DNA of 64,000 nt, taken from contig CAJQUW010012673.1 of NCBI GenBank assembly GCA_907163375.1, forward strand, positions 1 to 64,000, written 5' to 3'. The notes under the pieces were generated by a model, which saw only the letters and a list, made by a program, of their open reading frames with translations, ran no database searches and was not told where the DNA came from. This document shows positions 11,676 through 20,358 of the stretch, one piece after another. The translations under genes and the position numbers were made by a program. Origin of the DNA: Prostheceraeus crozeri (taxonomy: Eukaryota > Platyhelminthes > Polycladida > Euryleptidae). Numbering within the stretch: position 1 is the first letter of the stretch; every line of letters begins with the position of its first letter.

Positions 11676-12634
11676 AAACCGAACTCTGTTACTTTCCCAG
11701 TAGGCCTACCTGTATGTGATCATCAATGAATTGTCGACTTTATTTTGTACACCTACATGCTGTAAACTTGCTTTGCTTGGTGCTTTATGCACTTATGGGT
11801 GTTACAAAATAATAATAAGAACATGCTTCCATCGTAGGTCATTGAAGATGATTTGCAGATTAAGTCGAGAAAAGTTGCGAAATGGTCAAAATCATTCGAC
11901 CAGCAGTGGTGTCGTAAAGATCAGGAGGGTGTGACAGTATTTACATTGCGCACGAAGTAATCTTACTAAGTGCTGAATTGTACTATTTTCTGTGTTACTG
12001 ACTTTAGAGTAGGCCTATTCGTTTGAGAGACTGCTTCTGTGTGATTTCTTGATAATATGTCTTACTCCTTTTGTCTTTCTCCATTATTATTACTTTATTG
12101 TCAGAACAAAGTCTGTCTCGCCATCATTGCTTTCACGGACGATCAATAATAATCCTCTTCCTTTAATAACTGCTTATTTGATGTTTTCAAAAGTTAGCAT
12201 ATCATAAATTTATTGTCTTTTATTAAAAAAGTAATGTATAAGAAAACCTTCTTTTGTGCAAAAAGAAAAATAGATTTAATATAAAATCATTTTCTTTTAA
12301 TCGAAAAAGCCTTGCTGTTGTTTATATGGCATTTATTGCCCAAAATTTTGCCTACTCAGGCCGCTTCAGGGGTGAAAAGCGGAACTATAAAATTTTATGC
12401 AATATAAAATCAATTTGATGAAGTCAACACACGGCATGATCGGCGCAACCAAATGAGTGGATAAAATCGTCATCAAACCGACAGTGTCCATTTTAATCCT
12501 TCTTACACAAAAGCGATAGTCGAATTCCTTCTTTTATTATGCCGATGCGTCGTATTCCTTCATGTCGTTAAGGCGATGATTAGGGCTGCCCAACCGTGTT
12601 TGAAAAGCCATTTTACTGCAAATATACATATGTA
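11676..12634. other. Non-coding stretch, nothing recognised
   Basis: AT-rich sequence after the LINE tail with no supported frames or paired ends. Confidence 0.4.
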
Positions 12635-12870
12635 CACTGTAAATATCCTTTAAAATTAACAGCTAAAATTAGTTTCATGGTTTTTACAATCTGAACTGTA
12701 AACATCCGTAAAAACAGATGTCTATTTTAACTGTTATGAATGGATTTTAACTATTACGGCATCACTCATCATGCTATGACGTCATCATCTTAACAGATAT
12801 TTTCTGTGAAGCCGTTCTGTGACGTTTAACGGCTATTTTAGCTGTGTTTAAAGGTGTACAGTTTACAGTG
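12635..12870. mobile_element. Small MITE with CACTGTAAA ends
   Basis: The left end CACTGTAAATATCC and right end (inverted) CACTGTAAACTGTACACC share a start. Both arms hold CTTTAAA and, further in, CAGCTAAAAT, giving arms of about 45 bp in a 236-bp element. The target duplication is unclear, so the superfamily is not assigned. Confidence 0.55.
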
Positions 12871-12963
12871 ATGTGGTTGGTAAGTGAGCAAATCAGATCC
12901 GTTATTACTGATGAATTTTCAATTTCTCTGAATGAATCTCAGGTTCTCTATTCTCTCAATATA

Positions 12964-14701
12964 CGTGGTGTGATCCAAAATGTCCCGGACTAACCTACTT
13001 GCAGATAACCTGTGATAACGAATACTACTTCAGATGTAAATTTAGGTCTTTAAGGCATGAGAAATATGGTTGCCGAAATTTTTCCGGTCAGTTTTCTATT
13101 TTTTCAAAATTTTCAAACATTTTTGTCTGAATTTCAAGATTTTCCTATAAATTCTAGCGATTTAGAATTAATATATTTAGATTAACTTGACAGTTAAGCT
13201 ATCACTAATAACCTGACTAATAATTAACGGAAAAACAAATGTTTTGTTCCAGAAAACAGTTTACTTTTCAATGTATGAGCCGTTAGTATTCGTCACTTTT
13301 TGCCAACGAAGTCTCAATTCACAAAAAGCTTTATGAAAAAATTCCGGTGTCAAAGAATCAAAAAACTCAGTAACTGCATCCCGCAGTTCAACTGGCGATT
13401 CAAAATGGTGTCCACGAAGATGCTTTTTGAGGAATCTAAACAGATAGAAGTCACTTGGGGCCAAGTCAGGTGAATAAGGAGGATGGCTCAATAGTTGAAA
13501 TCCGTTTCTCGTTAAGGCATTGGTTGTCTCCTGCGAGGTGTGAATCGGAGCATTGTCATGAAGCAAGTAGAGGGGAATGTTTCGTGGCTTTCTTATTTTC
13601 TTCCTCGCTTCAGATAACAGATTGGAATAATATTCGCTATTGATTCTTACTCCTTTATCCGCAAAGTCAACCAGTTGGATTCCCGAAGCGTTCCAAAAGA
13701 CCGTCAGCATCAACGACCGGCGATGTGATGTTCCGGATCGCATTTTCAAAGGGGCAGACTCGCCTGATTTTCGCCACTCTGCAGATTCTCGCTTACTTTG
13801 AGGCAGATACAAACTTAAAGGTGTTTCATCCTCTGTAAGGATGCAGTTCAGAAACTGATCTCCGTGCATTTCGAGGAGATCCAAATTTGACTGTGCCGCC
13901 AGAAGTCTGTTCTCCTTCATTTCAGGTGACAGAAACTTCGGTACGAAACGTGATGCCAGTTTGCGATATCCAAGTCTTTCGATGATGTCATGACAGGAGT
14001 GATAACTGATTCGCAACTCTCTTGACAACTCACGGATGGTTATCCTTCTGTGTGCTGTAATCACTTCATCGCACTGACTCGATTTCTCTTCCGGAATCTC
14101 CTGCGGCCGACCAACAGTTGAAAAATCTTGCTCCACAGATTGTCTTCCGCGTTTAAATTCGCTTATCCAGAAATAAGCAGTAGTTCTCGATGGAGCTTTG
14201 CTTCCATATGCCAGGCTTAATTCCTTTAGAATGTCACCATTAGCGAAGCCGCGGATCAGGAGGTATCGTATCACACTGCGATATTCGACTGAAGACACGC
14301 TTGTCACATCCATCATGAAAACTGATAGAACAAAGAACCATCGTTGACACGGATTTCTTAATGAATGCGTGCTGAATGAACTTCACTGATTGATATCGTA
14401 ACACATGAAGCAATTAACAAAAGGCGTGCAATATTCATGGCAAAGATATCCGTCAAATAAGGTACAAATCAAAATCAATCTAACTATAACAATAAGACAA
14501 ATCGGATCTCGATCAATTCAGAAAATACAGAAATTCATGTTAAAATGTAAAAATATTTTTTAAAAATAGAAAACTGACCGGAAAAATTTCGGCGACCATA
14601 TTTCTCATGCCTTAAAGACCTAAATTTACATCTGAAGTAGTATTCGTTATCACAGGTTATCTGCAAGTAGGTTAGTCCGGGACATTTTGGATCACACAAC
14701 G
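12964..14701. mobile_element. Full-length mariner transposon with 140-bp inverted repeats
   Basis: Inverted repeats at 12964-13103 and 14562-14701 differ at about 2 of 140 positions and are flanked by TA on both sides (12962-12963 and 14702-14703), the Tc1/mariner target duplication. They enclose a single uninterrupted transposase on the minus strand. Near-identical ends and an intact gene suggest a recent insertion. Terminal repeats this long are unusual for mariners, which commonly have about 30 bp. Confidence 0.95.
13261..14316 (-). CDS. Mariner transposase, DD34D, intact
   Basis: This 351-aa enzyme would cut and paste the surrounding element at TA sites in the nucleus. The N-terminal part has paired helix-turn-helix regions: residues about 10-60 with WISEFKRGRQSVEQDF, and about 70-110 with ITIRELSRELRISYHSCHDII, followed by the GRP hinge region. 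FVPKFLSPEMKENR stands where WVPHEL usually sits. The catalytic Asp residues are in LTEDETP, HDNAPIH and YSPDLAPSDFYLF. Counting from HDN to PSD gives 34 intervening residues, the mariner DD34D signature. Length matches the family (about 345 aa) and no stops interrupt it. The start is the first of two adjacent ATGs; the second is equally possible. Confidence 0.95.
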   Translation of the reverse strand: MMDVTSVSSVEYRSVIRYLLIRGFANGDILKELSLAYGSKAPSRTTAYFWISEFKRGRQSVEQDFSTVGRPQEIPEEKSSQCDEVITAHRRITIRELSRELRISYHSCHDIIERLGYRKLASRFVPKFLSPEMKENRLLAAQSNLDLLEMHGDQFLNCILTEDETPLSLYLPQSKRESAEWRKSGESAPLKMRSGTSHRRSLMLTVFWNASGIQLVDFADKGVRINSEYYSNLLSEARKKIRKPRNIPLYLLHDNAPIHTSQETTNALTRNGFQLLSHPPYSPDLAPSDFYLFRFLKKHLRGHHFESPVELRDAVTEFFDSLTPEFFHKAFCELRLRWQKVTNTNGSYIEK

Positions 14702-14739
14702 TATCTTTCTTTTGCTTCATAACAAATTGAATAACTCCA

Positions 14740-14935
14740 CACTGTTTCTAGAGGTGTGTCATGATATGTTAACTCAGGATTGCTTGAAAGAGACCCTGAA
14801 TTGTCATTTTCAACTGAGGATGTACCTGAAGATGATTGCCGTATGGCAGTCGAAAAATTTTGTACATGTATATAAGAACAATAATAATATCTTAAATTAC
14901 TCCTGGCTCTTTCCAACCATAAAGCTAACTCAGGA
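14740..14935 (+). mobile_element. Penelope-like element 3' tail
   Basis: The segment 14820-14930 is homologous to the PLE tail at 2468-2575, including the hammerhead-like fold and the following AT-rich run ending CTCTTTCCAACC. The word TAACTCAGGATTG occurs at about 14769 and again at about 14929, bracketing the tail and possibly marking a tandem end or duplication. No endonuclease coding sequence is recognisable directly upstream. Confidence 0.6.
14820..14867 (+). ncRNA. Hammerhead-ribozyme-like fold, best copy
   Basis: ATGTAC (14820-14825) pairs with GTACAT (14862-14867) as stem I. The core CTGAAGA (14826-14832) matches CTGANGA. Stem II is GATTGCC (14834-14840) with GGCAGTC (14845-14851), loop GTAT, then GAAA (14852-14855). 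Stem III is minimal. One extra T separates the core from stem II, which a canonical hammerhead lacks. Relative to the 2.5-kb copy, stem II keeps pairing despite base changes on both strands. Confidence 0.55.
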
Positions 14936-15002
14936 TTGTCTAATGTTGTTTACTAGCGCCGATGCAAACACACGTTTTACACTACATGTATATATTTTCT
15001 AA

Positions 15003-15200
15003 GGATGATTTCCGTGGCACAGTGGTTAAGTGCTTGGCCTAACGATCTTCTGGTCCTGAGGTCGAGCTCGGAAATGTCATTGGAAGTCGTCAGGAAGGGC
15101 ATCCAGAGTAAAAGATCACAACGCTCCGAATCAAAGTCTGACGATGTCAGCACCGTCCAAGCCTACAGTATGGGGGAGAAGTAACGTTAAACCCTTCATT
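15003..15200 (+). mobile_element. tRNA-derived SINE
   Basis: An A-box-like TGGCACAGTGG (15015-15025) and a B-box-like GAGGTCGAGCTC (15058-15069) are spaced as in a tRNA promoter. They are followed by a conserved-looking body with GTCAGGAAGGGCATCC (about 15089-15104). The sequence cannot fold as a full tRNA and has no gene, fitting a polymerase III SINE. The 3' limit is approximate. Confidence 0.7.
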
Positions 15201-15319
15201 TCATTTTCTAGTGATGATAGAAAACAACCCACTTCTGATCGAAAATGATTTATTACATGTATACATTAATAATTTGTCTACGAGAACCAGCTCATGCAAC
15301 TACACATAGGACGGATCGT

Positions 15320-15481
15320 TATAAAAGCAAGCGGGAGGAGTCAGAGGTAATCACAATTTAACTCGGAGTCAAAGCCGGTTGAGGTATGGATTCCACTGCT
15401 GCTGCACTAGATTTGAATAGCTCTCGCGCTGAAAGACAAAGAAATGTTCAGTTAATAAAACATTTGGGCAAGGTGACATAG
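15320..15481 (+). promoter_or_regulatory. Possible TATA promoter with short frame, tentative
   Basis: TATAAAAG (15320-15327) lies 59 bases ahead of an ATG at 15386 that opens a 31-codon frame (MDSTAAALDLNSSRAERQRN...) ending at 15481. The spacing suits a TATA box and a short leader. A possible GT donor (GGCAAG|GTGACA) lies just before the stop, so it could be a first exon. No family is recognised and it may be chance. Confidence 0.2.
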
Positions 15482-15853
15482 AGCTGAAGAGCGACAACTA
15501 CAAAGGTGGACATTCAGATTGTGAATGCATCCGAGGGTTGATTTAATAAAATGGCGAGTGTACGACCCATACACTCACATAGCCCACTCGTTCATCCAAA
15601 AAACGTTCACCCAACTGTCAAAGACAAAAAAGTAAGAGGAGCCCTGTAGATATCTGCTGGACATTACAGACCTACGGATCAAAAATTAATGTTTGGCGGC
15701 CTAGGAGCCTCGATTCTGCAATAAAATAAAGTAAAATGCAAATATATACAAATTTTAGCTTCCTGCTTTTTCAAGGATGTTATGATTCGGATACATTATT
15801 TACGTTTTACTATATTTTATTACGGAAGAAAGGGCACCTAGGGCAAACATTAA

Positions 15854-16115
15854 TTTTTCATAACACGTTCATTTAGATTAAGTGTCAACGTGCTCAGTCA
15901 AGCATCAGACTCGGTCTTGCTGGAGTTATTTTCGTGTGCAAAACAAAATGCGGAGGAGCTATAATTGCGAACGCATTTTAAGACTTTTTCATAACACGTT
16001 CATTTAGATTAAGTGTCAATGTGCTCAGTCAACCATCAGACTCGGTCTTGCTGGAGTTATTTTCGTGTGGAAAACAAAATGAGGAGGGGAATAATGGCGA
16101 ATGCATTTTAAGACT
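15854..16115. repeat. 131-bp tandem duplication
   Basis: The segment beginning TTTTTCATAACACGTTCATT occurs twice with a period of 131 bp (15854-15984 and 15985-16115), with fewer than about 10 mismatches. No coding function is evident. Confidence 0.85.
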
Positions 16116-16685
16116 GGCGTAAAAGAAGATTTTATAACAATTCCTATTTAAAAAGCAGCAATAAACAGTTGCTAGAATTGTAAGGAAAGTTCGTCTAATG
16201 GATGCTTTGTCGTTCTTCATCAATATGTATTTACTAGTGCTGTGCGTGGTGCAACGGCGCACAGGTTCTCAACCGGCGCACAAATGCGCGAAATTCGGTT
16301 AGATTTATATTATATTGTGCAGTTTCCACATTAATTTATTCATTTTACCTGCTTTATTAGTCACAGCAAATTAGAGAGAAATACATTTTAAGCATCCAGT
16401 AAAATTCATCCAGAGAAGAGAGCATTGTTCAATTCTATTTATTAATTCCATTCAAACTTTAGATTTCTATGTCATGAAGAAAGTTCTTAAAAATCACCGC
16501 TATATCATAAAATAACCGATGCATTTCTCGTTATTGAGAAAAAATGTGAAAAGGTGAAGAAAATTGGATAATTCATATTCATGACGAATTATTTTATGTC
16601 AAGAAATTTCAATTCCCGCGACTTCAGAATTTCAGAATCTCATAGTGAATACTGTGCATCCTGCACTTGCTCCTCGTGTAAAGAT
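16116..16685. other. Non-coding stretch, nothing recognised
   Basis: No supported gene. A GGTTCTCAACC word near 16264 resembles hAT termini but has no partner. Confidence 0.35.
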
Positions 16686-16937
16686 TTAGGCTCGTATTCA
16701 TAGTGGCAGCTTCAGATATGTCTTAGACGCAGCTAAGCTACGACTTCGCTAAGACCCGAATTTCATTGCTATCTAACTGGGATTCATTAAGATTTCTTAG
16801 AATAGCCGTGACTAAGCTGCCGCTAAGCATCGAAGAACCAATCAGCTTCAAACCTTGATTTCTCGCATGCACGCATTGTGTGAACACAGCTGTGAGGGAG
16901 ACTGGCTGCATTGTACTCGGCCGTCTGACGTTTGACA

Positions 16938-17701
16938 ATGTCCCGATCTGAAGAGCGCAAGCGGAAAGCACCTTTTCACGATGATGAAATTGCTGTTCTG
17001 GTAGAAGAGTACGCCAGGTATAAACGCATTTTTGAACCGATGCCTGCTGACAAGTCTAGTACGGAAATGCGAAAAGAGTGCTGCAGAAAATTACGTCGGT
17101 TTTGAACAGCCGCTTCGGACACGGGAGAACGTGGGAGCAAGCCTCAAAGAAGTGGAGCAACTGCAAGCAGATGACAAAAGAGAAGCTGGCACAACAGAGA
17201 AGACATGCCCAAGGAACAGGCGGTGGCTCTCCTATCTCTGCACTTCCGACCTACATGACTGCAGTGGCTACTGTGTGTGATGGCAGTGCCTCTTTTCATG
17301 GCATCACAGGTGGCCTTGAGAGCGGAGCACCTGCCATTGATCGTAGACAGTTTGATTTGGGTAAAACTGAAGCCCACACTCACTCTGCTATTGAGACGCC
17401 TGACAGAGAGGAAGAGAGGAGTCATGCGAGTAGCAGCTTCCAGTCTACGGTGGAGAACGTTACAATGCACGAGTTGGAGCCAGTTCAGGTACGACCAGAC
17501 GGTCCTCAGGTGTGGACACGGGAAGCAGGGGACACAGGGTTCCCTCGAACGAAAGGAAGCGTGCCTACCGATACTGAGATACGCAAGATGCAGGCTACTG
17601 TGCTGAAGAAGCACTATGATGTGCTTCAGGTACAGCATGACTGTTACACCATGTGGAGAGAACAGCTCTCACAGAACTTGGGATATGAAAATAATATTTA
17701 G
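16938..17701 (+). pseudogene. Harbinger ORF1, Myb/SANT-like protein, one frameshift
   Basis: The protein starts MSRSEERKRKAPFHDDEIAV and continues LVEEYARYKRIFEP, the first helices of a Myb/SANT-like domain of the NAIF1/FSBP type. Near 17071-17080 the frame must shift by one to reach VLQKITSVLN, then GRTWEQASKKWSNCK, the recognition region with conserved Trp. Downstream is HAQGTGGGSP, a Gly-rich motif common in this family, then a low-complexity linker and a coiled C-terminal helix (LKKHYDVLQVQHDCYTMWRE). Its role would be binding element ends for the partner transposase on the opposite strand. The single indel makes this copy non-functional unless the assembly is in error. Confidence 0.85.
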
Positions 17702-17841
17702 TACATAAAAAAACAGTATAGTCATTTTCTTCATGCTCTCTTATACGAGTGGTATTTGATAAATAAGATAAAACTGTTATTGTAATCAATCGTTGTTTTC
17801 TTTCCGGACATCATCACAGTTAATTTTTATCACAAAATTTA

Positions 17842-18891
17842 TCAAAATTTCATTGCAAAAACGAAGCTGCTATATTGTCCACCTTCATTTACTTGTTCAT
17901 CTTCAGCTTGGTTGTCTTGGACATGTGTTCCTTCATAAACATTTTCCATTCTACCCATCTCTGGCAAAGGCATATTGCGAGTGATAGCAATGTTATCTAA
18001 AATCACACATGCCGTGGCGAGCCTGCAAGCCTTTTCGGGAGTTACTTGTAGCTCCTTGTGTAGTAATCCAAATCGTCGCTTCAAAATGCCAAAAGATTGC
18101 TCAATGCGCATCCGAGTGCCACTATGAGCAAAATTGTATCGCGCTTGACCTTGTCCATTTGGCACTGCATACGGAACTAGCATAAAAGCACTACCAGGAT
18201 AGCCGGCGTCTCCCAGCAGATAACCAAGATGTGGTCCCTGTTGCAATGTGTTGTACAATTGGCTTTGGCGAAAAATAAATGAATCATGACAACTTCCTGG
18301 CCAAGCGGCATAAAAATTTGTAAAGCGTCTTTCAGCATCGCACACTGCTTGGCAATTCACCGAATAATAGTTTTTTCTATTTATGTAGGCGTATGAGTCC
18401 GGAGAACTTGGTGCTTTGATGCGTATATGTGTGCAGTCGATGCAACCGATCACAGAAGGTATTCCATACAAGTCGTAGAATAGAGATTTCTGTCTATTCA
18501 ATTCTTCACCATTCGGAAATTTGATAAAATTGTTCATTTCAGTTAATAGACAGTCTGTAATTTGTGTAATGCATCTACTGGCGCTAGGTTGCGAGATGTT
18601 TACGAGGTCACCACATACAATTTGAAAGGAGCCTGTCGCGTAGTATCTCAAGGCAGTAGCCAGCTGAACAGAAGGTGAGATTGGACGACCACGGTTGCTG
18701 TTGATATTTGGCAAGTGTTGCTCTACTATTTCGGAAAGATATGCAAGTCCAGCACTGTCAAAGCGGTAGCGCTCAACAAGTTCCGTGTCGCAGAAATTCT
18801 CAAAAGGATTTTCAACGCAGTGATATCTCTTCCGTCGGTTGTTTCTGGCAATGAAGTAAGCCATAACTGTAGAAATGCAATTCATGACCAA
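17842..18891 (-). CDS. HARBI1-like DDE transposase, intact
   Basis: This 349-aa nuclease-type transposase would excise and insert the Harbinger element. The N-terminal region has NPFENFCDTELVERYRF and a helix-turn-helix ending LRYYATGSFQ. The DDE core shows IGCIDCTHIRI (first Asp), AAWPGSCHDSFIF (second Asp), GYLLGDAGYPG, and RMRIEQSFGILKRRFG (Glu). The C-terminal ACVILDNIA segment is standard. No stops interrupt it and length fits HARBI1 relatives. It converges on ORF1 with a 140-bp gap. Either of the two first Met codons could start it. Mobility would also need an intact ORF1 protein supplied from another copy. Confidence 0.93.
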   Translation of the reverse strand: MVMNCISTVMAYFIARNNRRKRYHCVENPFENFCDTELVERYRFDSAGLAYLSEIVEQHLPNINSNRGRPISPSVQLATALRYYATGSFQIVCGDLVNISQPSASRCITQITDCLLTEMNNFIKFPNGEELNRQKSLFYDLYGIPSVIGCIDCTHIRIKAPSSPDSYAYINRKNYYSVNCQAVCDAERRFTNFYAAWPGSCHDSFIFRQSQLYNTLQQGPHLGYLLGDAGYPGSAFMLVPYAVPNGQGQARYNFAHSGTRMRIEQSFGILKRRFGLLHKELQVTPEKACRLATACVILDNIAITRNMPLPEMGRMENVYEGTHVQDNQAEDEQVNEGGQYSSFVFAMKF

Positions 18892-19407
18892 GCCAAGTCT
18901 TTAATATAGAGTTTAGACATCTAAAAAGCTATCTAACTATTATAATGGAACCTGAAAGACGGCATCTAAGCTCTAAAAGATAGCTGTGAACTATGAATAC
19001 CAATATTGTTTAGTTAGCTACAGCTTAGCTGTAGCTAAGATATAGCAGTGACTATGAATACGGCCCTTAAGCTGTCCAAGCATTCTAGCGGCTAGCTATC
19101 CGTCCGAAAGACATTTTTCGGCATGGATTAATGTGGAGATGTTGACCTTCTTCAATAATTATTTGCAGACAAAAGTGACATTGCTTCGAATCTTTCTGCA
19201 CTTCCTGATGTGTTCAGGTATTTTGAAAAAAATAATCAAAAATCATCTCTTCCTTTGCTACATCTATGACTTTGAAATAATCAATTAACCCGACGTTCTG
19301 TTCACCACCGACTTAGTAATGTAGTCATTCATCGACTTTTGAAGAATTTCATCGCAGCTATCACAGACATGAGCTAAGTATGATGAAAATCACTTGCAAG
19401 TGTTGGC

Positions 19408-20358
19408 AAAATCAAATTTTACAGCGTAAGAGGTGGTTAATACTAGATTACAATGATGAAAACATGCATAAATTTGTAAATCATTCATGTCGACATGTCA
19501 CAGATAAATATGTACAAGAGATGCAATACTGCTAATGCTAAATGTATATACGGGTTTAATCTTGAATTTTAAGGCTAACTGACCTATACAGTGGAAAAGA
19601 GGCCGACTGAGCACTCTGATAAATAGAGCATACATAGTGTGCTGCACTTGGGAGAAGTTTCATGAAGAAATGGAGAAACTCACCAACATTTTTAGAAACA
19701 ACGGATATCCGTTGCAATTTATCAATAACATTATTAAAAATTATTTAGAGAAAAAGTTTAATGACCATGTCAAGACGGAAGACATAACATACACTCAAAC
19801 AATAAAAATCCCTTTTTTTGGTATTCAATCAGTTTATTTTAAAAAAGATTACAAAATATCTTTCGTAAAATTGACAAGGAGTTACAAATCAGATGGGTTT
19901 TCACCTGCAATAAAATTAAGAAAAATTTTTCGAACAAAGAACGTACTCCGAAGGTTCTAAAGTCATGTGTCGTATATAGTTATGCTTGTGAGGTTGATCC
20001 TCGCACTACTTATATTGGTAGAACTCTAAGACACTTGAATGCTAGAATCAAGGAACATGGTCAAAAAATGTCTGCGATCTCGGATCATAGGCTAAACTGT
20101 AGCTGTAGCTGTAACTCTAGTAACTTTAAAATCTTGGGACAAGCGTCCAATAACTTTGAACTGAATATTATGGAGGCGTTATTTATTAAAAAGTATAACC
20201 CTAGTCTGAACAAGCAATTGAACCATGAAGGAACTTTTTTAGCTGCATACTTATTTAGCATTAGCAGTATTGCATCTCTTGTACACATTTATCTGTGACA
20301 TGTCGACATGAATGATTTACAAATTTATGCATGTTTTCATCATTGAAATCAAATTTTA
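19408..20358 (+). mobile_element. Penelope-like element with inverted ends and 13-bp target duplication
   Basis: AAATCAAATTTTA occurs at both edges (about 19409-19421 and 20346-20358), a probable target duplication. About 100 bp at the left (about 19452-19550) is the inverted complement of the 3' end (about 20238-20344), so the insertion begins with an inverted piece of its own tail, an arrangement known for PLE pseudo-LTRs. Between them is the 3' part of the PLE gene. The copy is 5'-truncated. Confidence 0.8.
19637..20298 (+). pseudogene. PLE polyprotein fragment: RT end and GIY-YIG endonuclease
   Basis: The first part (19637-19960) reads EKFHEEMEKLTNIFRNNGYP, the connector after the PLE reverse-transcriptase palm. 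The next reading segment has CVVYSYACEVDPRTTYIGRT, the GIY-YIG core (VY..., Y-I-G), then LNARIKEHGQ, a CSCSCNSSN segment, and NIMEALFIKKYNPSLN, the C-terminal acidic-residue and Asn motif. The RT palm is missing. The same domain layout as the fragment at 44.8-45.1 kb suggests related families. It is a partial, inactive copy. Confidence 0.82.

Larger units (their letters stand above)
16689..19066. mobile_element. PIF/Harbinger DNA transposon, copy 2 (different family)
   Basis: The ends read GGCTCGTATTCATAGT and, inverted, GGGCCGTATTCATAGT, with TTA on both flanks (16686-16688 and 19067-19069). It carries a Myb/SANT-like ORF1 on plus and an intact HARBI1-like transposase on minus, tail to tail, as in copy 1, but terminal and protein sequences show a separate family. 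ORF1 has one frame change while the transposase is open throughout. Confidence 0.93.

Noticed and set aside
16255-16300. hAT terminus (GGTTCTCAACC word)
   Set aside because: No inverted partner or target duplication was found.
17144-17638. 164-codon minus-strand frame
   Set aside because: Antisense shadow of the Harbinger ORF1; no domain of its own.
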